Source: Chryseobacterium hagamense (GTDB lineage Bacteria; Bacteroidota; Bacteroidia; Flavobacteriales; Weeksellaceae). From it: DNA of 64,000 nucleotides. Location of the stretch: the NCBI RefSeq assembly GCF_007991455.1, contig NZ_BJYJ01000010.1:109326-173325 (forward strand), written 5' to 3'. Both the position numbers and the translations under genes were made by a program. The notes below the pieces were generated by a model, which was given only the letters and a program-made list of their open reading frames with translations, had not been told where the DNA came from and made no database searches. The stretch's first letter is position 1; the number at the start of each line of letters is the position of its first letter. This document shows, piece by piece, positions 9,433 through 18,808 of the stretch.

Positions 9433-10071
9433 TTAAATCGTCCATTGGTCATTGACCACTCCTACCAGATAATATTTTCCGTTGAGCTGTTCAAAAACCA
9501 ACCGTAGGCAATCCCAGTCCATTTCGGTATCTTCACCTGAACCTTTGACGAAATTCTCCGTAAAATCTGCTTTAGGATAAACGTCCCGTAAATTGTTCAG
9601 GGAATTGCCCCGTCCCTGGAATTCATTAATAGATACCTGCCCGGTTGCGAAATCTTTTGCATAGACCCATTTGATCAGATAATCAGTAACCGTCGATTTG
9701 TACAGATCTCCTGAACCATCCGATGCACCCCAGGTAAAAATAGTTTTTGTAGGCTGGTATTTAATGAAATCAGATTTTGAAAAAAGTTTATCGCTCTCCG
9801 GACTTACAAAAGCATACATTGAAAAACGAACGCCTTTTTCAGGATGGATGAATTCCGCAAACCTTTTGTAATTCTTATCGTGCAATGCCTGAAGAACGGC
9901 TTCATTGGCTGCTTTAAGCGCAGTTTCCTTAGCCATGACCAATGATCTCCCCTGCATCTTTTCTGTTTGTGAAGGTTTAAGGGAATCTGATTTGTCATTA
10001 ACAAATTTTTCCGGATTCTTTTTACAGGAAGCCACGGCTAAGAAAGATAAAAGGAGGACTGCTTTTTTCAT
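9433..10071 (-). CDS. Hypothetical lipoprotein
   Basis: A 212-residue exported lipoprotein: MKKAVLLLSFLAVASC gives an SPII signal with Cys16, followed by KKNPEKF. The ATG at 10071 is chosen because it places the signal peptide at the N-terminus; an upstream ATG would only add six residues. The mature part is mixed alpha/beta, with an N-terminal helix (ALKAANEAVLQALHDKNYKRFAEF) and a C-terminal sheet ending LNGKYYLVGVVNDQWTI, resembling NTF2-like/SnoaL-like small extracytoplasmic domains in outline only. Function unknown. It is transcribed alone and divergent from the YpdA gene. Confidence 0.75.
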   Translation of the reverse strand: MKKAVLLLSFLAVASCKKNPEKFVNDKSDSLKPSQTEKMQGRSLVMAKETALKAANEAVLQALHDKNYKRFAEFIHPEKGVRFSMYAFVSPESDKLFSKSDFIKYQPTKTIFTWGASDGSGDLYKSTVTDYLIKWVYAKDFATGQVSINEFQGRGNSLNNLRDVYPKADFTENFVKGSGEDTEMDWDCLRLVFEQLNGKYYLVGVVNDQWTI

Positions 10072-10216
10072 ATTTTTCTCAATATTCAACCTTAATATTC
10101 ACCAAAACAGATGCCACATTTTTAATATTTACATGTATTCTTCTGTTTTAATAAAAGATAATCATCAGTTGTACGGTTTTTGCTGGATTTAAGACTTATT
10201 GCCTTATCGTTTTTTG

Positions 10217-10224
10217 TAATTTTG
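10217..10224 (+). promoter_or_regulatory. Candidate -7 box (TAATTTTG) directly before ypdA
   Basis: Exact TAnnTTTG match only 4 bases before the ATG at 10229, with no TTG at the proper distance upstream. If functional, the mRNA would be nearly leaderless. Confidence 0.4.
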
Positions 10225-10228
10225 TTCT

Positions 10229-11194
10229 ATGGAAATTTTAGATGTTCTTATTATCGGCGGCGGACCTATCGGATTAAACTGTGCGCTGGAAGCCCGGAAA
10301 TACAACCTCAGCTATTTAATTATCGAAAAAGGAACCATCGTGAATTCCTTATACAACTATCCTTTATACATGCGTTTTTTCTCGACAGCGGATAAGCTGG
10401 AGATCGATGGAATCCCGTTTATTTCTACCGCTCCGAAACCGGGAAGACAGGAAGCTCTGGAATATTATCAGGGCATTGCCCGGCAGCGGGATCTCAACAT
10501 CCACCTGTATGAGAAAGTGGAAAAAGTTTCCAAAGACAATAAGATCTTCACCATTGAAACAACGAAAGGAATATATGCCGCCCGGAATGTTATTATTTCT
10601 ACCGGGTTTTATGACATTCCTAATCTGATGAATATTCCGGGTGAACACTTACCCAAAGTAAAACATTATTATACCGAACCTTACCCTTACGCCAGACAGA
10701 AAATTGTGGTGGTCGGTTCAAGCAATTCCGCAGTGGATGCCGCTCTGGAAACCTACCGGAAAGGTGCGGAAGTAACGATGATCATCCGTCATGACGAAAT
10801 CTCGCCCAGCGTAAAATATTGGGTAAAGCCGGATATCGAAAACCGGATTGCAGAAGGAAGCATTACGGCACATTTCAGAGCCGAATTACTGGAAATTAAA
10901 GAACATTCCGTTGTTTTCAAAGATAAAGACGGGAAAATCAGTGAGATTGAAAACGATTTCGTACTGGCCATGACGGGCTACCTTCCCAACTTCGATTTCC
11001 TGAAAGATTCCGGTATCGAACTGCAGGGCGAATGCCTGAACCCTGTTTACCATCCTGAAACCATGGAAACCAACGTCCCGGATTTATACCTTGCCGGTGT
11101 GGTCTGCGGCGGAAAGGATACGCATCTTTGGTTCATCGAAAACTCCAGGATCCATGCAGAAATGATTATCCGGAATATTCTTGCAAAACGTTGA
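10229..11194 (+). CDS. ypdA: YpdA family putative bacillithiol disulfide reductase
   Basis: A 321-residue FAD/NAD(P)H-dependent oxidoreductase. The FAD Rossmann motif is IIGGGPIGLNCALEA (residues 8-22) and the NAD(P) motif is VVGSSNSAVDAALE (about 155-168). There is no CxxC redox pair, which separates it from thioredoxin reductase and is typical of YpdA, the enzyme that recycles oxidised bacillithiol in Firmicutes. The C-terminal FAD-contact region DLYLAGVVCGGKDTHLWFIE is present. In the cell it should keep the low-molecular-weight thiol reduced; whether this organism makes bacillithiol is not shown in this window. Monocistronic, divergent from a lipoprotein gene. Confidence 0.85.
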   Translation: MEILDVLIIGGGPIGLNCALEARKYNLSYLIIEKGTIVNSLYNYPLYMRFFSTADKLEIDGIPFISTAPKPGRQEALEYYQGIARQRDLNIHLYEKVEKVSKDNKIFTIETTKGIYAARNVIISTGFYDIPNLMNIPGEHLPKVKHYYTEPYPYARQKIVVVGSSNSAVDAALETYRKGAEVTMIIRHDEISPSVKYWVKPDIENRIAEGSITAHFRAELLEIKEHSVVFKDKDGKISEIENDFVLAMTGYLPNFDFLKDSGIELQGECLNPVYHPETMETNVPDLYLAGVVCGGKDTHLWFIENSRIHAEMIIRNILAKR

Positions 11195-11235
11195 TATTCT
11201 ATTGTTTTAAAGATGGGTTTATTTATTATTTGAGC

Positions 11236-11243
11236 TATCTTTA
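11236..11243 (+). promoter_or_regulatory. Near-consensus -7 box (TATCTTTA) before the S41 peptidase gene
   Basis: Seven of eight positions match TAnnTTTG, 24 bases before the ATG at 11268. No clear TTG at the right spacing. Confidence 0.3.
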
Positions 11244-11267
11244 AGCCACTTTTATATTGAATATGAT

Positions 11268-12266
11268 ATGAACAAGTTTTTAATCGCCGCATCGCTTACC
11301 GCTATGCTTTTTTCAGCCCGGGCTTCAGCGCAGAAAGACAGTATCCGCCAGTATGTTTCTAAGGCGCTGGATATTATGCAGCATAAATCCGTTAATAAAT
11401 CAAGGATAAACTGGGAAGAATTATCCCGTATAACGCTTAGTGATGCCTCTGAAGCCAGAACAATCAAAGAAACCTATCCTGTTCTCGGAAAAGCATTACG
11501 GGCACTGAAAGATTCGCACTCCAAATTTTATCCTGCAGAGGAAGTAAGGCAATACACCTTAGGCTACAAGGCCACGGGACAGGCATTTCCGGTAATTGAA
11601 GGTAAGCTGCTGGAAAATAAATATGCTTATATCAGTCTACCCGATATCGGATCTTTCAACAAAGACGACTGGAATCTGTACATCAATACCTTTTATTCCA
11701 AAGTAAATGAACTGCAGAAACAGAAGCCCAAAGGGTGGATTTTAGACCTGAGAAACAATTATGGAGGAATGCTTTATCCCATGTATGCCGCTGCCGCACC
11801 GTTTTTCGACCGTAAAAATATTGTTGGCACAAAGGACGCTGAAGGGAATATTGAATATTTCAACTATAAAGACGGGAAGTTTTACGAAGGCCCTGCAGCA
11901 ACCCAGTTTTTCACGCTGAAAGAAAGACAGCCTTCGCAAATAAAAGCACCCGTTGCCGTACTGGTGAATAAAGTCACCGGCAGTTCTGCTGAATTTATAA
12001 CCGCTGCATTCGCAGGACAGAAAAATGTAAACCTGATCGGCGTAAATACGCAGGGTTTAACATCCGCAAATCAGGAATATAAGCTTTCCGACGGATCTTT
12101 TCTTGTTTTAACCATCGGAAATATCATAGACCGTACAGGAAAAGAATACAATATCATCGGAGAAGGAATTGCTCCGGACATCAGGATAGAAAAGACTGAT
12201 GACAAAACAAAAACCAATGAAGCTTACATGAATACGGCATTCAGGTATATCGATGGTAAGCTTTGA
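11268..12266 (+). CDS. S41 family peptidase (exported)
   Basis: A 332-residue exported serine peptidase of the S41 (C-terminal processing peptidase / tricorn core) family. A signal peptide (MNKFLIAASLTAMLFSARASA-Q) precedes a helical segment with LKDSHSKFYP, the S41 core strand GWILDLRNNYGGMLYPM (about residues 155-171) and the nucleophile region VTGSSAEFITAAFAGQKN, where the second Ser is the likely nucleophile. No PDZ domain is obvious, and the protein is shorter than CtpA-type proteases. Likely periplasmic or surface proteolysis; substrate unknown. Confidence 0.82.
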   Translation: MNKFLIAASLTAMLFSARASAQKDSIRQYVSKALDIMQHKSVNKSRINWEELSRITLSDASEARTIKETYPVLGKALRALKDSHSKFYPAEEVRQYTLGYKATGQAFPVIEGKLLENKYAYISLPDIGSFNKDDWNLYINTFYSKVNELQKQKPKGWILDLRNNYGGMLYPMYAAAAPFFDRKNIVGTKDAEGNIEYFNYKDGKFYEGPAATQFFTLKERQPSQIKAPVAVLVNKVTGSSAEFITAAFAGQKNVNLIGVNTQGLTSANQEYKLSDGSFLVLTIGNIIDRTGKEYNIIGEGIAPDIRIEKTDDKTKTNEAYMNTAFRYIDGKL

Positions 12267-12690
12267 AATGATAAGACATTTGATTCTTAATCAGCCGTAA
12301 GGCAAATTGGCTAAAGCCCATTTCTATTGATGCCTCATTTAAGTAACACGAATTTAGATTAATTCAGCATGAATTGACCCTATTTAACTTAACGTGATTT
12401 AGACCGTAGTGACATCATATTCAGTCAATTATTTAATTCAGAAATAAAAATGATGCTGATTCAGTCAGGATTTTAACTACATCTCATCTTGCCGGAACAG
12501 ATAAACGGTCACGCTTCAGATAGAATTTTTCCTATCCTGTATTAAGCCTTCCCTCCGGACTTTAAAGCATCCTGACGGAAAAATAACAAAGGCTGGTTAT
12601 TCAGGATTTAAAAAGAACTCCTTTCTTTGATAAAAGCGATAACATATTAAGTTTGATAATCAAGACTTTTGATCCTGTGTATGGCAAGAG

Positions 12691-12722
12691 AAACTTCCGG
12701 CATCCTGCTTCCTGCTTCCAGC
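12691..12722 (-). repeat. CTTCCGG-type dispersed intergenic repeat
   Basis: Reads AACTTCCGGCATCCTGCTTC then CTGCTTCCA on the + strand. Related copies: 8901-8935 (+), 15091-15122 (+), 15512-15543 (-), 41970-42002 (+) and a shorter one at 51305-51330 (+). Always intergenic. Confidence 0.65.
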
Positions 12723-12763
12723 CTCTTAATCCAGATCCTTCGTCGAGTTCATGCTGACTTAGA

Positions 12764-12890
12764 GCCTGTTTAAATTTTTAATTCAGCAAATTTTCTGTGA
12801 TTCTTCTTAATTTTCTGAATCAAATAAGCTTTGTTCATTCTTCACTTTAATACAATGATTTCAATTGATTTCTTGAATATCGCCGGGCAA
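12764..12890 (-). repeat. MITE-like element, partial copy
   Basis: Begins with the same 14-base end (GCCTGTTTAAATTT, 12764-12777) as the element at 60782-60983 and then matches the reverse complement of that element's right half (ATTCAGCA, TTAATTTTCTGAAT, GCTTTGTTCATTCTTCA, GATTTCAATTGATT). No recognisable inverted end is found at the other side, so this copy is decayed. Confidence 0.55.
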
Positions 12891-12957
12891 CCGAGATATT
12901 GATTTTTTCAAGCTAAAATACCCATTAATCCGGTTTCCAATTCGGGTTTACGTTAAT

Positions 12958-14988
12958 TTAAAAATCAATCTTCACCCCAAATACAAAATTTCTTTTGGCG
13001 GCAGGATTGTAATACCGGTTTCCGAAAGCATTAATGTCAAACCCCAGCACGTAGTCTTCATTGTATAGATTTTGTATCTGAAAAAATAAATTCAGCCTCG
13101 TTTTATCCAGCTCTACCGGAAAACCGAACCGGATATTTCCGATCAGAAAGGCATCGGACCATACCGAGTTGGCATCATTCAGAGGAATTTTTGAAGTATA
13201 AAAATGGGAATAGTCAACCGATAGTTTCCTAAAAAAAGTAAAGTTCAGCAGACTGTTGATGGTGGTTTTAGGTACTCCCGTCAGAGCGTTTCCTAAGAAA
13301 TCAGTTTCATTCTGCCGGTAATTTTTAAATTTAAAATCATAGAAACTTCCTGAAAACCTGAATTTAAAACGGCTCAGAAAATTATTTTTTAAATCAAAAT
13401 TTTTAGATTCGAGTAAAACTTCTATGCCTTTCTGAACCGTTTCCCCCGAATTGACAAAATATTCCTGTCCGGCGTCATTCTGCCTTCTTACAATCGCGTC
13501 TTTCATCCGGAAATCGAAATAGCTCCCTTCAACAAATAGGGAATTCCCGAACTGCTTCCTGATGCCAACTTCTTTATTCCAGCCAAACTCCGGCCTCAGA
13601 CCGGTATTGAACTGTTGGGTCGAAGAACGGATCTCTTCATTTGTCGGAGCGGAATTCCCCTTCCCTATCTTCCCCCGCACGGAAAAACCTTTCCCCAAAA
13701 GATAAGCAATCCCGAAATTCGGAAGCCATTGGTTCCTGAATTTTACTTTTCCATGTTCATCCCGCGGATACTGCCGTTCCCAATCGTAGGCATTTGAATT
13801 CAAGCTGACGGAAATATCGGTAAAAAAACGTTCGCCGATATTCAGCTTTTGGGATAAAAAGTAAAATCCGGAAGTATTCTTAAGCCGGTCGAAATTCTGG
13901 GGGTTCCCTTCGATCCCTCTGTTGTTATCATAATTTTTAACTAAGATATCATTGATCCCTCCTTCAAATCCAAGACGGTAAGCCAGTGAAACGGAATTCC
14001 AGTTTTTTTCATAATTGAAATGGGTTCTCAGCGCAAAATTCTTTTCAAACCGGTTTTCAAAATTGGTAATGAAGGGATTTTCAAAATCAACGTAGGATCC
14101 CTGGACCATTACAAAATGGGAAAGTTCCGGGGTCATTTTAAACTCGTGGGAAAGACCGGCCAGGATCATCTTATTGCGGATTCCGGCATCCTGCTCCCTG
14201 GCTCCGGGAACTGTTTTTGTAGCCGGCCTGGCCTGTCTGCGGTCGGTACTCATCTGTTCCAGCGTCAGTCCGCCCGGCGTCTGGTAATCCAGATCAGAAT
14301 ACATCAGCATAGCCTTCATCAAACCTGTTTCAGAATATTTAAAATGATCTTTAACAAAAACCTGCTTCCGCCGGACTTTAGCCTGCTCCCGGTAAGAATC
14401 GGTTTGGTAATAGTTCTGAAAAACCTCAACAAAATGCTTCCCGAGCTGTTTTGAAAAATCGAAACTCTGATTGAACGTTCCGTAGCTTCCGGCCGAAAGA
14501 TCTGCTGAAATCTGATCTGAACTTTTCGTTTTCAGAAGAACGGTTCCTCCCGTGGCTGCTCCGTAATCACCACCTTCCGGCCCTTTATAAATTTCCATCC
14601 GGTCGATAAGTCCCGGGGAGATCACATTAAAATAGGTATTTCCCGAAGCATCAGACAGGATAAAATCGTCCAGATATACTTTGACGTTCCTTATCCCGAA
14701 AGGCGATCTCAAAGTACTGCCGCGCAGGGAAATCCGGTAGCTGCCCGGTGAGCGCTCCTCCATCCGTGCTCCGGCAATCTGATTAATGGATTCGAGCATC
14801 CGCTCCGGTGGGTTCCGGATCAGCAGGTTCTGAGAGACTACGGAAACAGATTTGGTAGAAGAAATAAAAGCCGTCGGTTTTTTATAGGCGTCAATACGGA
14901 CTTCAGAAATCAGACCTACAGAATCTTTCTGCTGAGCCAGCAGTAGGGAAACCGAAAACAAAGGAAGGAAAAAGTAAAGTTTTGTCAT
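12958..14988 (-). CDS. TonB-dependent receptor, siderophore type
   Basis: A 676-residue outer-membrane receptor. The signal peptide MTKLYFFLPLFSVSLLLA is followed directly by a plug domain (about 45-150: VSVVSQNLLIRNPPERMLES, ISLRGS, IDRMEIYKGPEGGDYGAATGG) without the carboxypeptidase-like N-terminal extension of SusC proteins. The rest is a 22-strand barrel ending with aromatic Phe (FGVKIDF). Layout and length match receptors for ferric siderophores or similar small ligands, energised by TonB-ExbB-ExbD. It stands alone; the MFS gene lies 575 bases upstream on the same strand, so ligand and regulation are unknown. No clear TAnnTTTG box is seen before it. Confidence 0.88.
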   Translation of the reverse strand: MTKLYFFLPLFSVSLLLAQQKDSVGLISEVRIDAYKKPTAFISSTKSVSVVSQNLLIRNPPERMLESINQIAGARMEERSPGSYRISLRGSTLRSPFGIRNVKVYLDDFILSDASGNTYFNVISPGLIDRMEIYKGPEGGDYGAATGGTVLLKTKSSDQISADLSAGSYGTFNQSFDFSKQLGKHFVEVFQNYYQTDSYREQAKVRRKQVFVKDHFKYSETGLMKAMLMYSDLDYQTPGGLTLEQMSTDRRQARPATKTVPGAREQDAGIRNKMILAGLSHEFKMTPELSHFVMVQGSYVDFENPFITNFENRFEKNFALRTHFNYEKNWNSVSLAYRLGFEGGINDILVKNYDNNRGIEGNPQNFDRLKNTSGFYFLSQKLNIGERFFTDISVSLNSNAYDWERQYPRDEHGKVKFRNQWLPNFGIAYLLGKGFSVRGKIGKGNSAPTNEEIRSSTQQFNTGLRPEFGWNKEVGIRKQFGNSLFVEGSYFDFRMKDAIVRRQNDAGQEYFVNSGETVQKGIEVLLESKNFDLKNNFLSRFKFRFSGSFYDFKFKNYRQNETDFLGNALTGVPKTTINSLLNFTFFRKLSVDYSHFYTSKIPLNDANSVWSDAFLIGNIRFGFPVELDKTRLNLFFQIQNLYNEDYVLGFDINAFGNRYYNPAAKRNFVFGVKIDF

Positions 14989-15090
14989 TGCCTGAGGCTA
15001 TGCAAAAACCGTACATTCGTTTATTATTAGGGTATATTTAAGTCAAAGTTTTAATTTAACGTGAACCCGCAGTAAAAATCAGGTAATGAG

Positions 15091-15122
15091 ATGGGAGCCG
15101 GATGCTGGATGCCGGAAGTTCC
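15091..15122 (+). repeat. CTTCCGG-type dispersed intergenic repeat
   Basis: Reads GATGCTGGATGCCGGAAGTT; inverted relative to 15512-15543. Confidence 0.6.
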
Positions 15123-15511
15123 CTGTGACAATATTACAATCAAAGGCACTGGCTATCAAACAAATCATTTTTCTCTTTTCCGAGTAAATATTTGGTTCAG
15201 AGCTTTTAAGTTGATCTCAAGTAAAATGCTTTACAATTTGAATTCATAGCAGGATCAAATAATGCTAAATCCTTACAAACGAATAAAACAGGCAAAGTTT
15301 CAATAGAAATGGGCAATGTCATCCTGAGCCTGAGTTTATCCTGAACTTGACGAAGGTAAGAAAGCCCATTTTCCCTATGATGTCTGATAATCCGGCTTTA
15401 ACCAAACTTATCATATTTTGACTAAAGCTGAATTTTAAACAGGGGTCTTTAAAATAGAGCAACAAATACCGTATGATAATTTATTCCCGTGCCGGCTGTT
15501 GAATCGACAGG

Positions 15512-15543
15512 AAAAACTTCCGGCATCCAGCTTCCTGCTTCCA
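15512..15543 (-). repeat. CTTCCGG-type dispersed intergenic repeat
   Basis: Reads AACTTCCGGCATCCAGCTTC then CTGCTTCC, ending about 20 bases before the MFS gene stop at 15564. Confidence 0.6.
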
Positions 15544-15563
15544 AACCCATTAGTTCGATTTCT

Positions 15564-16778
15564 TTAATGCGATTCTTTTTTATTCCCGATCATCCACGGA
15601 ACGATATAGTAGAATGCAACCGCCGTCATTCCGAGAATAATTCCCGTCGCTAACCATAAAAAGGTGAACCCAAAACGTTCCGCGACGAAGGTTCCCAGCG
15701 AAGGGGTAATAATAAACGAGAGTGAAAACGCAATGCCCAGCAATCCCATATAAGCGCCTTTGTTGTGGGTACCCGAACGGAGCGACGTAATGGTGGCCAT
15801 AAAAGGAAGCGCCCAGATTTCACCAAGACTCAGAATACTGATGGAAACCACCAGGATCCATAAGGAAGTTCCTGCTGCCAGCATCCCAAAGGAAACCGCA
15901 CAGAAAAGCGTTCCCAGCAGCATGGTCGTTTTGAGCTTCAGATACCTTTCTGCAATCTGCACCATAATCATTTCCATGACAACCACAATCACCCCGCTGA
16001 ATCCCAGGATGTAACCTATTTTCTCGGCAGAAAGACGGGCTTCCTGCTTGTAGAAGATCGTAAGCGTATTCAGTATCTGGAAAAAACATACGGAAAAAAA
16101 GAAGCAGGCCGCCGCAAAAAGGATAAACCTGGAATCTTTGTAAGGAGACACCGACGTATCGGATATGGCACGGTCCGGCTTTTCCTTGTTTCTGTAGCTC
16201 CGGTTTCTGAAAAAGAAAACGTAGGTTAATCCCGCCAGCAAAGCTCCCGCTGCATTGGAATAAAACAGGAAGTCATACGAAATGGCAGCCAGGATCCCGC
16301 CCAGTGCCGGACCTACGGAAAACCCGAGGTTAACGGCCATCCGGTTCAGTGAAAATGCCCGGGTGATGTTTCCGGGTTTGGCGTATTTGGAGACCGCTAC
16401 GGAATTGGCAGGCCTGAACGCTTCACTGATGGAACTCTGGATAAAAATAATTGTTGCCAGCCCGGCTTCGGTATGAAAAAGAGGGATCAGGCAGAACATG
16501 GGAACACTCAGGAACAGACTTATGCTCTGCACCCTGAATTCTCCGATCTTATCCGTGATCATTCCGCCAACCCATGAACCGACTACCGAGCCGATCCCGA
16601 AAAAGCTGAGCACGATTCCGGCACTTTTAATATCGAATTTTAAATGATCGGTCATGTACACGCCTAGGAAAGGCAGCACCATGGAACCCGACCGGTTGAT
16701 CAGCATCACCAGCGCAAGCATCCAGCTTTCAGACGACAGTCCTCTGAATGAATTGATATATATTTTTAATAGTTTCAC
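15564..16778 (-). CDS. MFS transporter
   Basis: A 404-residue major facilitator superfamily permease with twelve predicted membrane helices in two six-helix halves separated by a basic, Ser-rich cytoplasmic loop (RNRSYRNKEKPDRAISDT). The loop between helices 2 and 3 carries GGMITDKIGEFRV, the MFS motif A signature (G-x3-D-x2-G-R). This arrangement resembles drug-efflux-type MFS proteins, but the substrate cannot be assigned. The gene lies downstream of glnS on the same strand, separated by 199 bases and a terminator, so it is probably transcribed separately. Confidence 0.85.
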   Translation of the reverse strand: MKLLKIYINSFRGLSSESWMLALVMLINRSGSMVLPFLGVYMTDHLKFDIKSAGIVLSFFGIGSVVGSWVGGMITDKIGEFRVQSISLFLSVPMFCLIPLFHTEAGLATIIFIQSSISEAFRPANSVAVSKYAKPGNITRAFSLNRMAVNLGFSVGPALGGILAAISYDFLFYSNAAGALLAGLTYVFFFRNRSYRNKEKPDRAISDTSVSPYKDSRFILFAAACFFFSVCFFQILNTLTIFYKQEARLSAEKIGYILGFSGVIVVVMEMIMVQIAERYLKLKTTMLLGTLFCAVSFGMLAAGTSLWILVVSISILSLGEIWALPFMATITSLRSGTHNKGAYMGLLGIAFSLSFIITPSLGTFVAERFGFTFLWLATGIILGMTAVAFYYIVPWMIGNKKESH

Positions 16779-16925
16779 AATCTTGATTTTTTATATTTTA
16801 TTATTGAAAAATAAGCCGTCAGTAAAGAAGCTTTAACCACAAACAGCACTCATTTTTTCCACGAATAGCACGATCATCATTTGTGATATTTGTGAATTCA
16901 TTAGTAGAATTGGTGTTAAAAACAA

Positions 16926-16953
16926 AAACAGGACTTAAAAATAAGCCCTGTTT
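16926..16953 (-). terminator. Intrinsic terminator of glnS
   Basis: AAACAGG (16926-16932) pairs with CCTGTTT (16947-16953), the stem extended by ACTTA/TAAG; on the minus strand it is followed by a T-rich run. It sits 25 bases after the glnS stop. Confidence 0.75.
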
Positions 16954-16977
16954 CATTTATATGATATCAATAAATTT

Positions 16978-18651
16978 CTACTCCGGCTTATAAGAGTCTT
17001 TTAAGGTCACGGTTCTGTTGAATACAAAATTTGTATCCGTGGAATCCTGATCTTTCGTAAAATAACCAATTCTCTGGAACTGAAGCGGTTCTCCAACAGC
17101 GACTTCTTTTAAGCCTGGCTCGGCAAATCCATTTACGGCAGTTACGGAATCCGGATTGATGAAGTTCAGGAAGTCCACATCCTTTTCAGCATCCGGCTGT
17201 TCTACGGTAAACAATTTATCATAGTTTCTGATTTCCACAGGAATTGCATGTTTTGCAGATACCCAGTGAATGGTTCCTTTTACTTTTCTCAGACTTTCCT
17301 CCGTACCGCTTCCGGATTTGGATTTTTCATCGTAGGTAGCATAGATGGCCGTGATGTTTCCGTTTTCGTCCTTCTCTACCCTTTCCCCTTTAATGATATA
17401 GGCCGATTTAAGACGCACTTCGCCGCCCAATTTCAGTCTGAAAAATTTATTATTGGCTTCTTCCTTGAAGTCTTCACGCTCAATATATAATTCCCTGGAG
17501 AACGGAACTTCTCGCGTTCCTGCATTTTCCTGCTCCGGGTTATTTTCTGTTTCCAGCCATTCTTCCTGACCTTCAGGATAGTTTTCAATGATTAATTTCA
17601 CGGGATCCACTACCGTCATCACCCGTTTCGCTACTTTATTCAGGTCTTCGCGGACACAGAATTCCAGTAGCTGAAGCTCAATCAGGTTTTCCCTTTTGGC
17701 AACTCCTACCTTTTCAATAAAATTCCTGATGGCAGCCGGGGTAAACCCTTTCCTTCTCATCCCGGAAATGGTAGGCATTCTCGGATCATCCCAACCGTTC
17801 ACTGCTTTTTCAGCAATCAACCTCTGCAGCTTTCGTTTGGATGTGATCATGTAAGAAACGTTCATCCTTGCGAATTCCCGCTGTTTGTTTTTTACCTTTC
17901 CTTCTTCATAGACCTGATCCAGGTACCAGTTGTACAACGGCCGGTGGTTTTCAAACTCCAGGGAACACAGCGAATGCGAAATCTGTTCGATATAATCGGA
18001 TTCCCCGTGTGCCCAGTCGTACATCGGGTAAATTTTCCATTCGGTTCCGGTTCTGTGGTGCGGTCTTTTAAGAATTCGGTACATCACCGGGTCACGCATG
18101 TTCATGTTCGGTGACGTCATATCGATCTTAGCGCGAAGAGACATTGCCCCCTCCTCAAATTCACCGTTCTTCATTCTCTCAAACAGATCAAGGGATTCTT
18201 CAACGGGACGGTTTCGGTATGGGGATTCCACTCCCGGTTCTGTAGGATTTTTTCTCTGTTCGGTAATCATTTCGGAAGGCTGCTCATCTACATAAGCTTT
18301 TTCTTCTTTAATAAGCTGGACCGCCCAATCGTAAAGCTGCTGGAAGTAATCGGAGGCGTACAATACCTTATCCCATTTGAAACCTAACCATTCAACGTCT
18401 TTCATAATAGAATCCACGAATTCCTGTTCTTCTTTCTCAGGATTCGTATCGTCGAAACGAAGGTTTACGGGAGCATTGTATTTCTCACCCAAACCGAAGT
18501 TGATGCAGATCGCTTTGGTATGACCTACATGCAGATAACCGTTTGGTTCAGGCGGAAAACGGAAACGGATCTGATCTCTTTTCAGGCCGTTTGCCAAATC
18601 ATCTTCGATAATTTGCTCAATAAAATTGAGTGATTTTTTTTCTTCTTCCAT
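16978..18651 (-). CDS. glnS: Glutamine--tRNA ligase
   Basis: A 557-residue class I aminoacyl-tRNA synthetase that charges tRNA-Gln with glutamine. The HIGH-type motif is in PEPNGYLHVGHTKAI, the GlnRS/GluRS-specific FDDTNPEKE follows, and the KMSKS-equivalent is MITSKRKLQRL. Length equals the canonical GlnRS, and the C-terminal anticodon-binding beta-barrels (FSRELYIEREDF, KGTIHWVSAKHAIP) confirm it is GlnRS rather than a discriminating GluRS. I chose the ATG at 18651 (MEEEKKSLNF) because a consensus promoter at 18691-18721 lies just upstream and a farther ATG at 18693 would fall inside that promoter. Confidence 0.95.
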   Translation of the reverse strand: MEEEKKSLNFIEQIIEDDLANGLKRDQIRFRFPPEPNGYLHVGHTKAICINFGLGEKYNAPVNLRFDDTNPEKEEQEFVDSIMKDVEWLGFKWDKVLYASDYFQQLYDWAVQLIKEEKAYVDEQPSEMITEQRKNPTEPGVESPYRNRPVEESLDLFERMKNGEFEEGAMSLRAKIDMTSPNMNMRDPVMYRILKRPHHRTGTEWKIYPMYDWAHGESDYIEQISHSLCSLEFENHRPLYNWYLDQVYEEGKVKNKQREFARMNVSYMITSKRKLQRLIAEKAVNGWDDPRMPTISGMRRKGFTPAAIRNFIEKVGVAKRENLIELQLLEFCVREDLNKVAKRVMTVVDPVKLIIENYPEGQEEWLETENNPEQENAGTREVPFSRELYIEREDFKEEANNKFFRLKLGGEVRLKSAYIIKGERVEKDENGNITAIYATYDEKSKSGSGTEESLRKVKGTIHWVSAKHAIPVEIRNYDKLFTVEQPDAEKDVDFLNFINPDSVTAVNGFAEPGLKEVAVGEPLQFQRIGYFTKDQDSTDTNFVFNRTVTLKDSYKPE

Positions 18652-18690
18652 TAAAATTCGCTTTAAAATGCCGTGTATCACGACAATTTG

Positions 18691-18721
18691 CAAATTTAGG
18701 AAAATTTAAGGGTTTACCCAA
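18691..18721 (-). promoter_or_regulatory. Bacteroidota-type promoter of glnS
   Basis: On the minus strand TTG (18719-18721), 20 bases, then TAAATTTG (18691-18698). Exact match to consensus and spacing; decides the glnS start at 18651. Confidence 0.8.
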
Positions 18722-18808
18722 CTAGTAATTTAAGGGGATTAAATGATCCGGATATGATATTTTTACTTAAATTAGGCCTGCTAAAAACCTACTCAATTAT
18801 TTATCAAC

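Larger units (their letters stand above)
12267..12957. other. Long intergenic region made of repeat remnants
   Basis: 691 bases between convergent genes with no supportable gene. It holds a minus-oriented CTTCCGG-type repeat (12691-12722) and a minus-oriented relative of the MITE-like element found at 60782-60983 (12764 to about 12890). The rest is AT-rich and stop-rich in all frames. Confidence 0.6.
14989..15563. other. Intergenic region with two repeat copies
   Basis: 575 bases between two minus-strand genes. It contains CTTCCGG-type repeats in opposite orientations at 15091-15122 (+) and 15512-15543 (-), which could base-pair over about 400 bases. A phrase AGAAATGGGCAATG near 15305 is the inverse of AGCCCATTTCT near 12316. 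No gene seen. Confidence 0.55.

Noticed and set aside
9173..9445. Minus-strand reading frame of 90 codons
   Set aside because: Its content is the two copies of the intergenic direct repeat; translation of repeats, not a gene.
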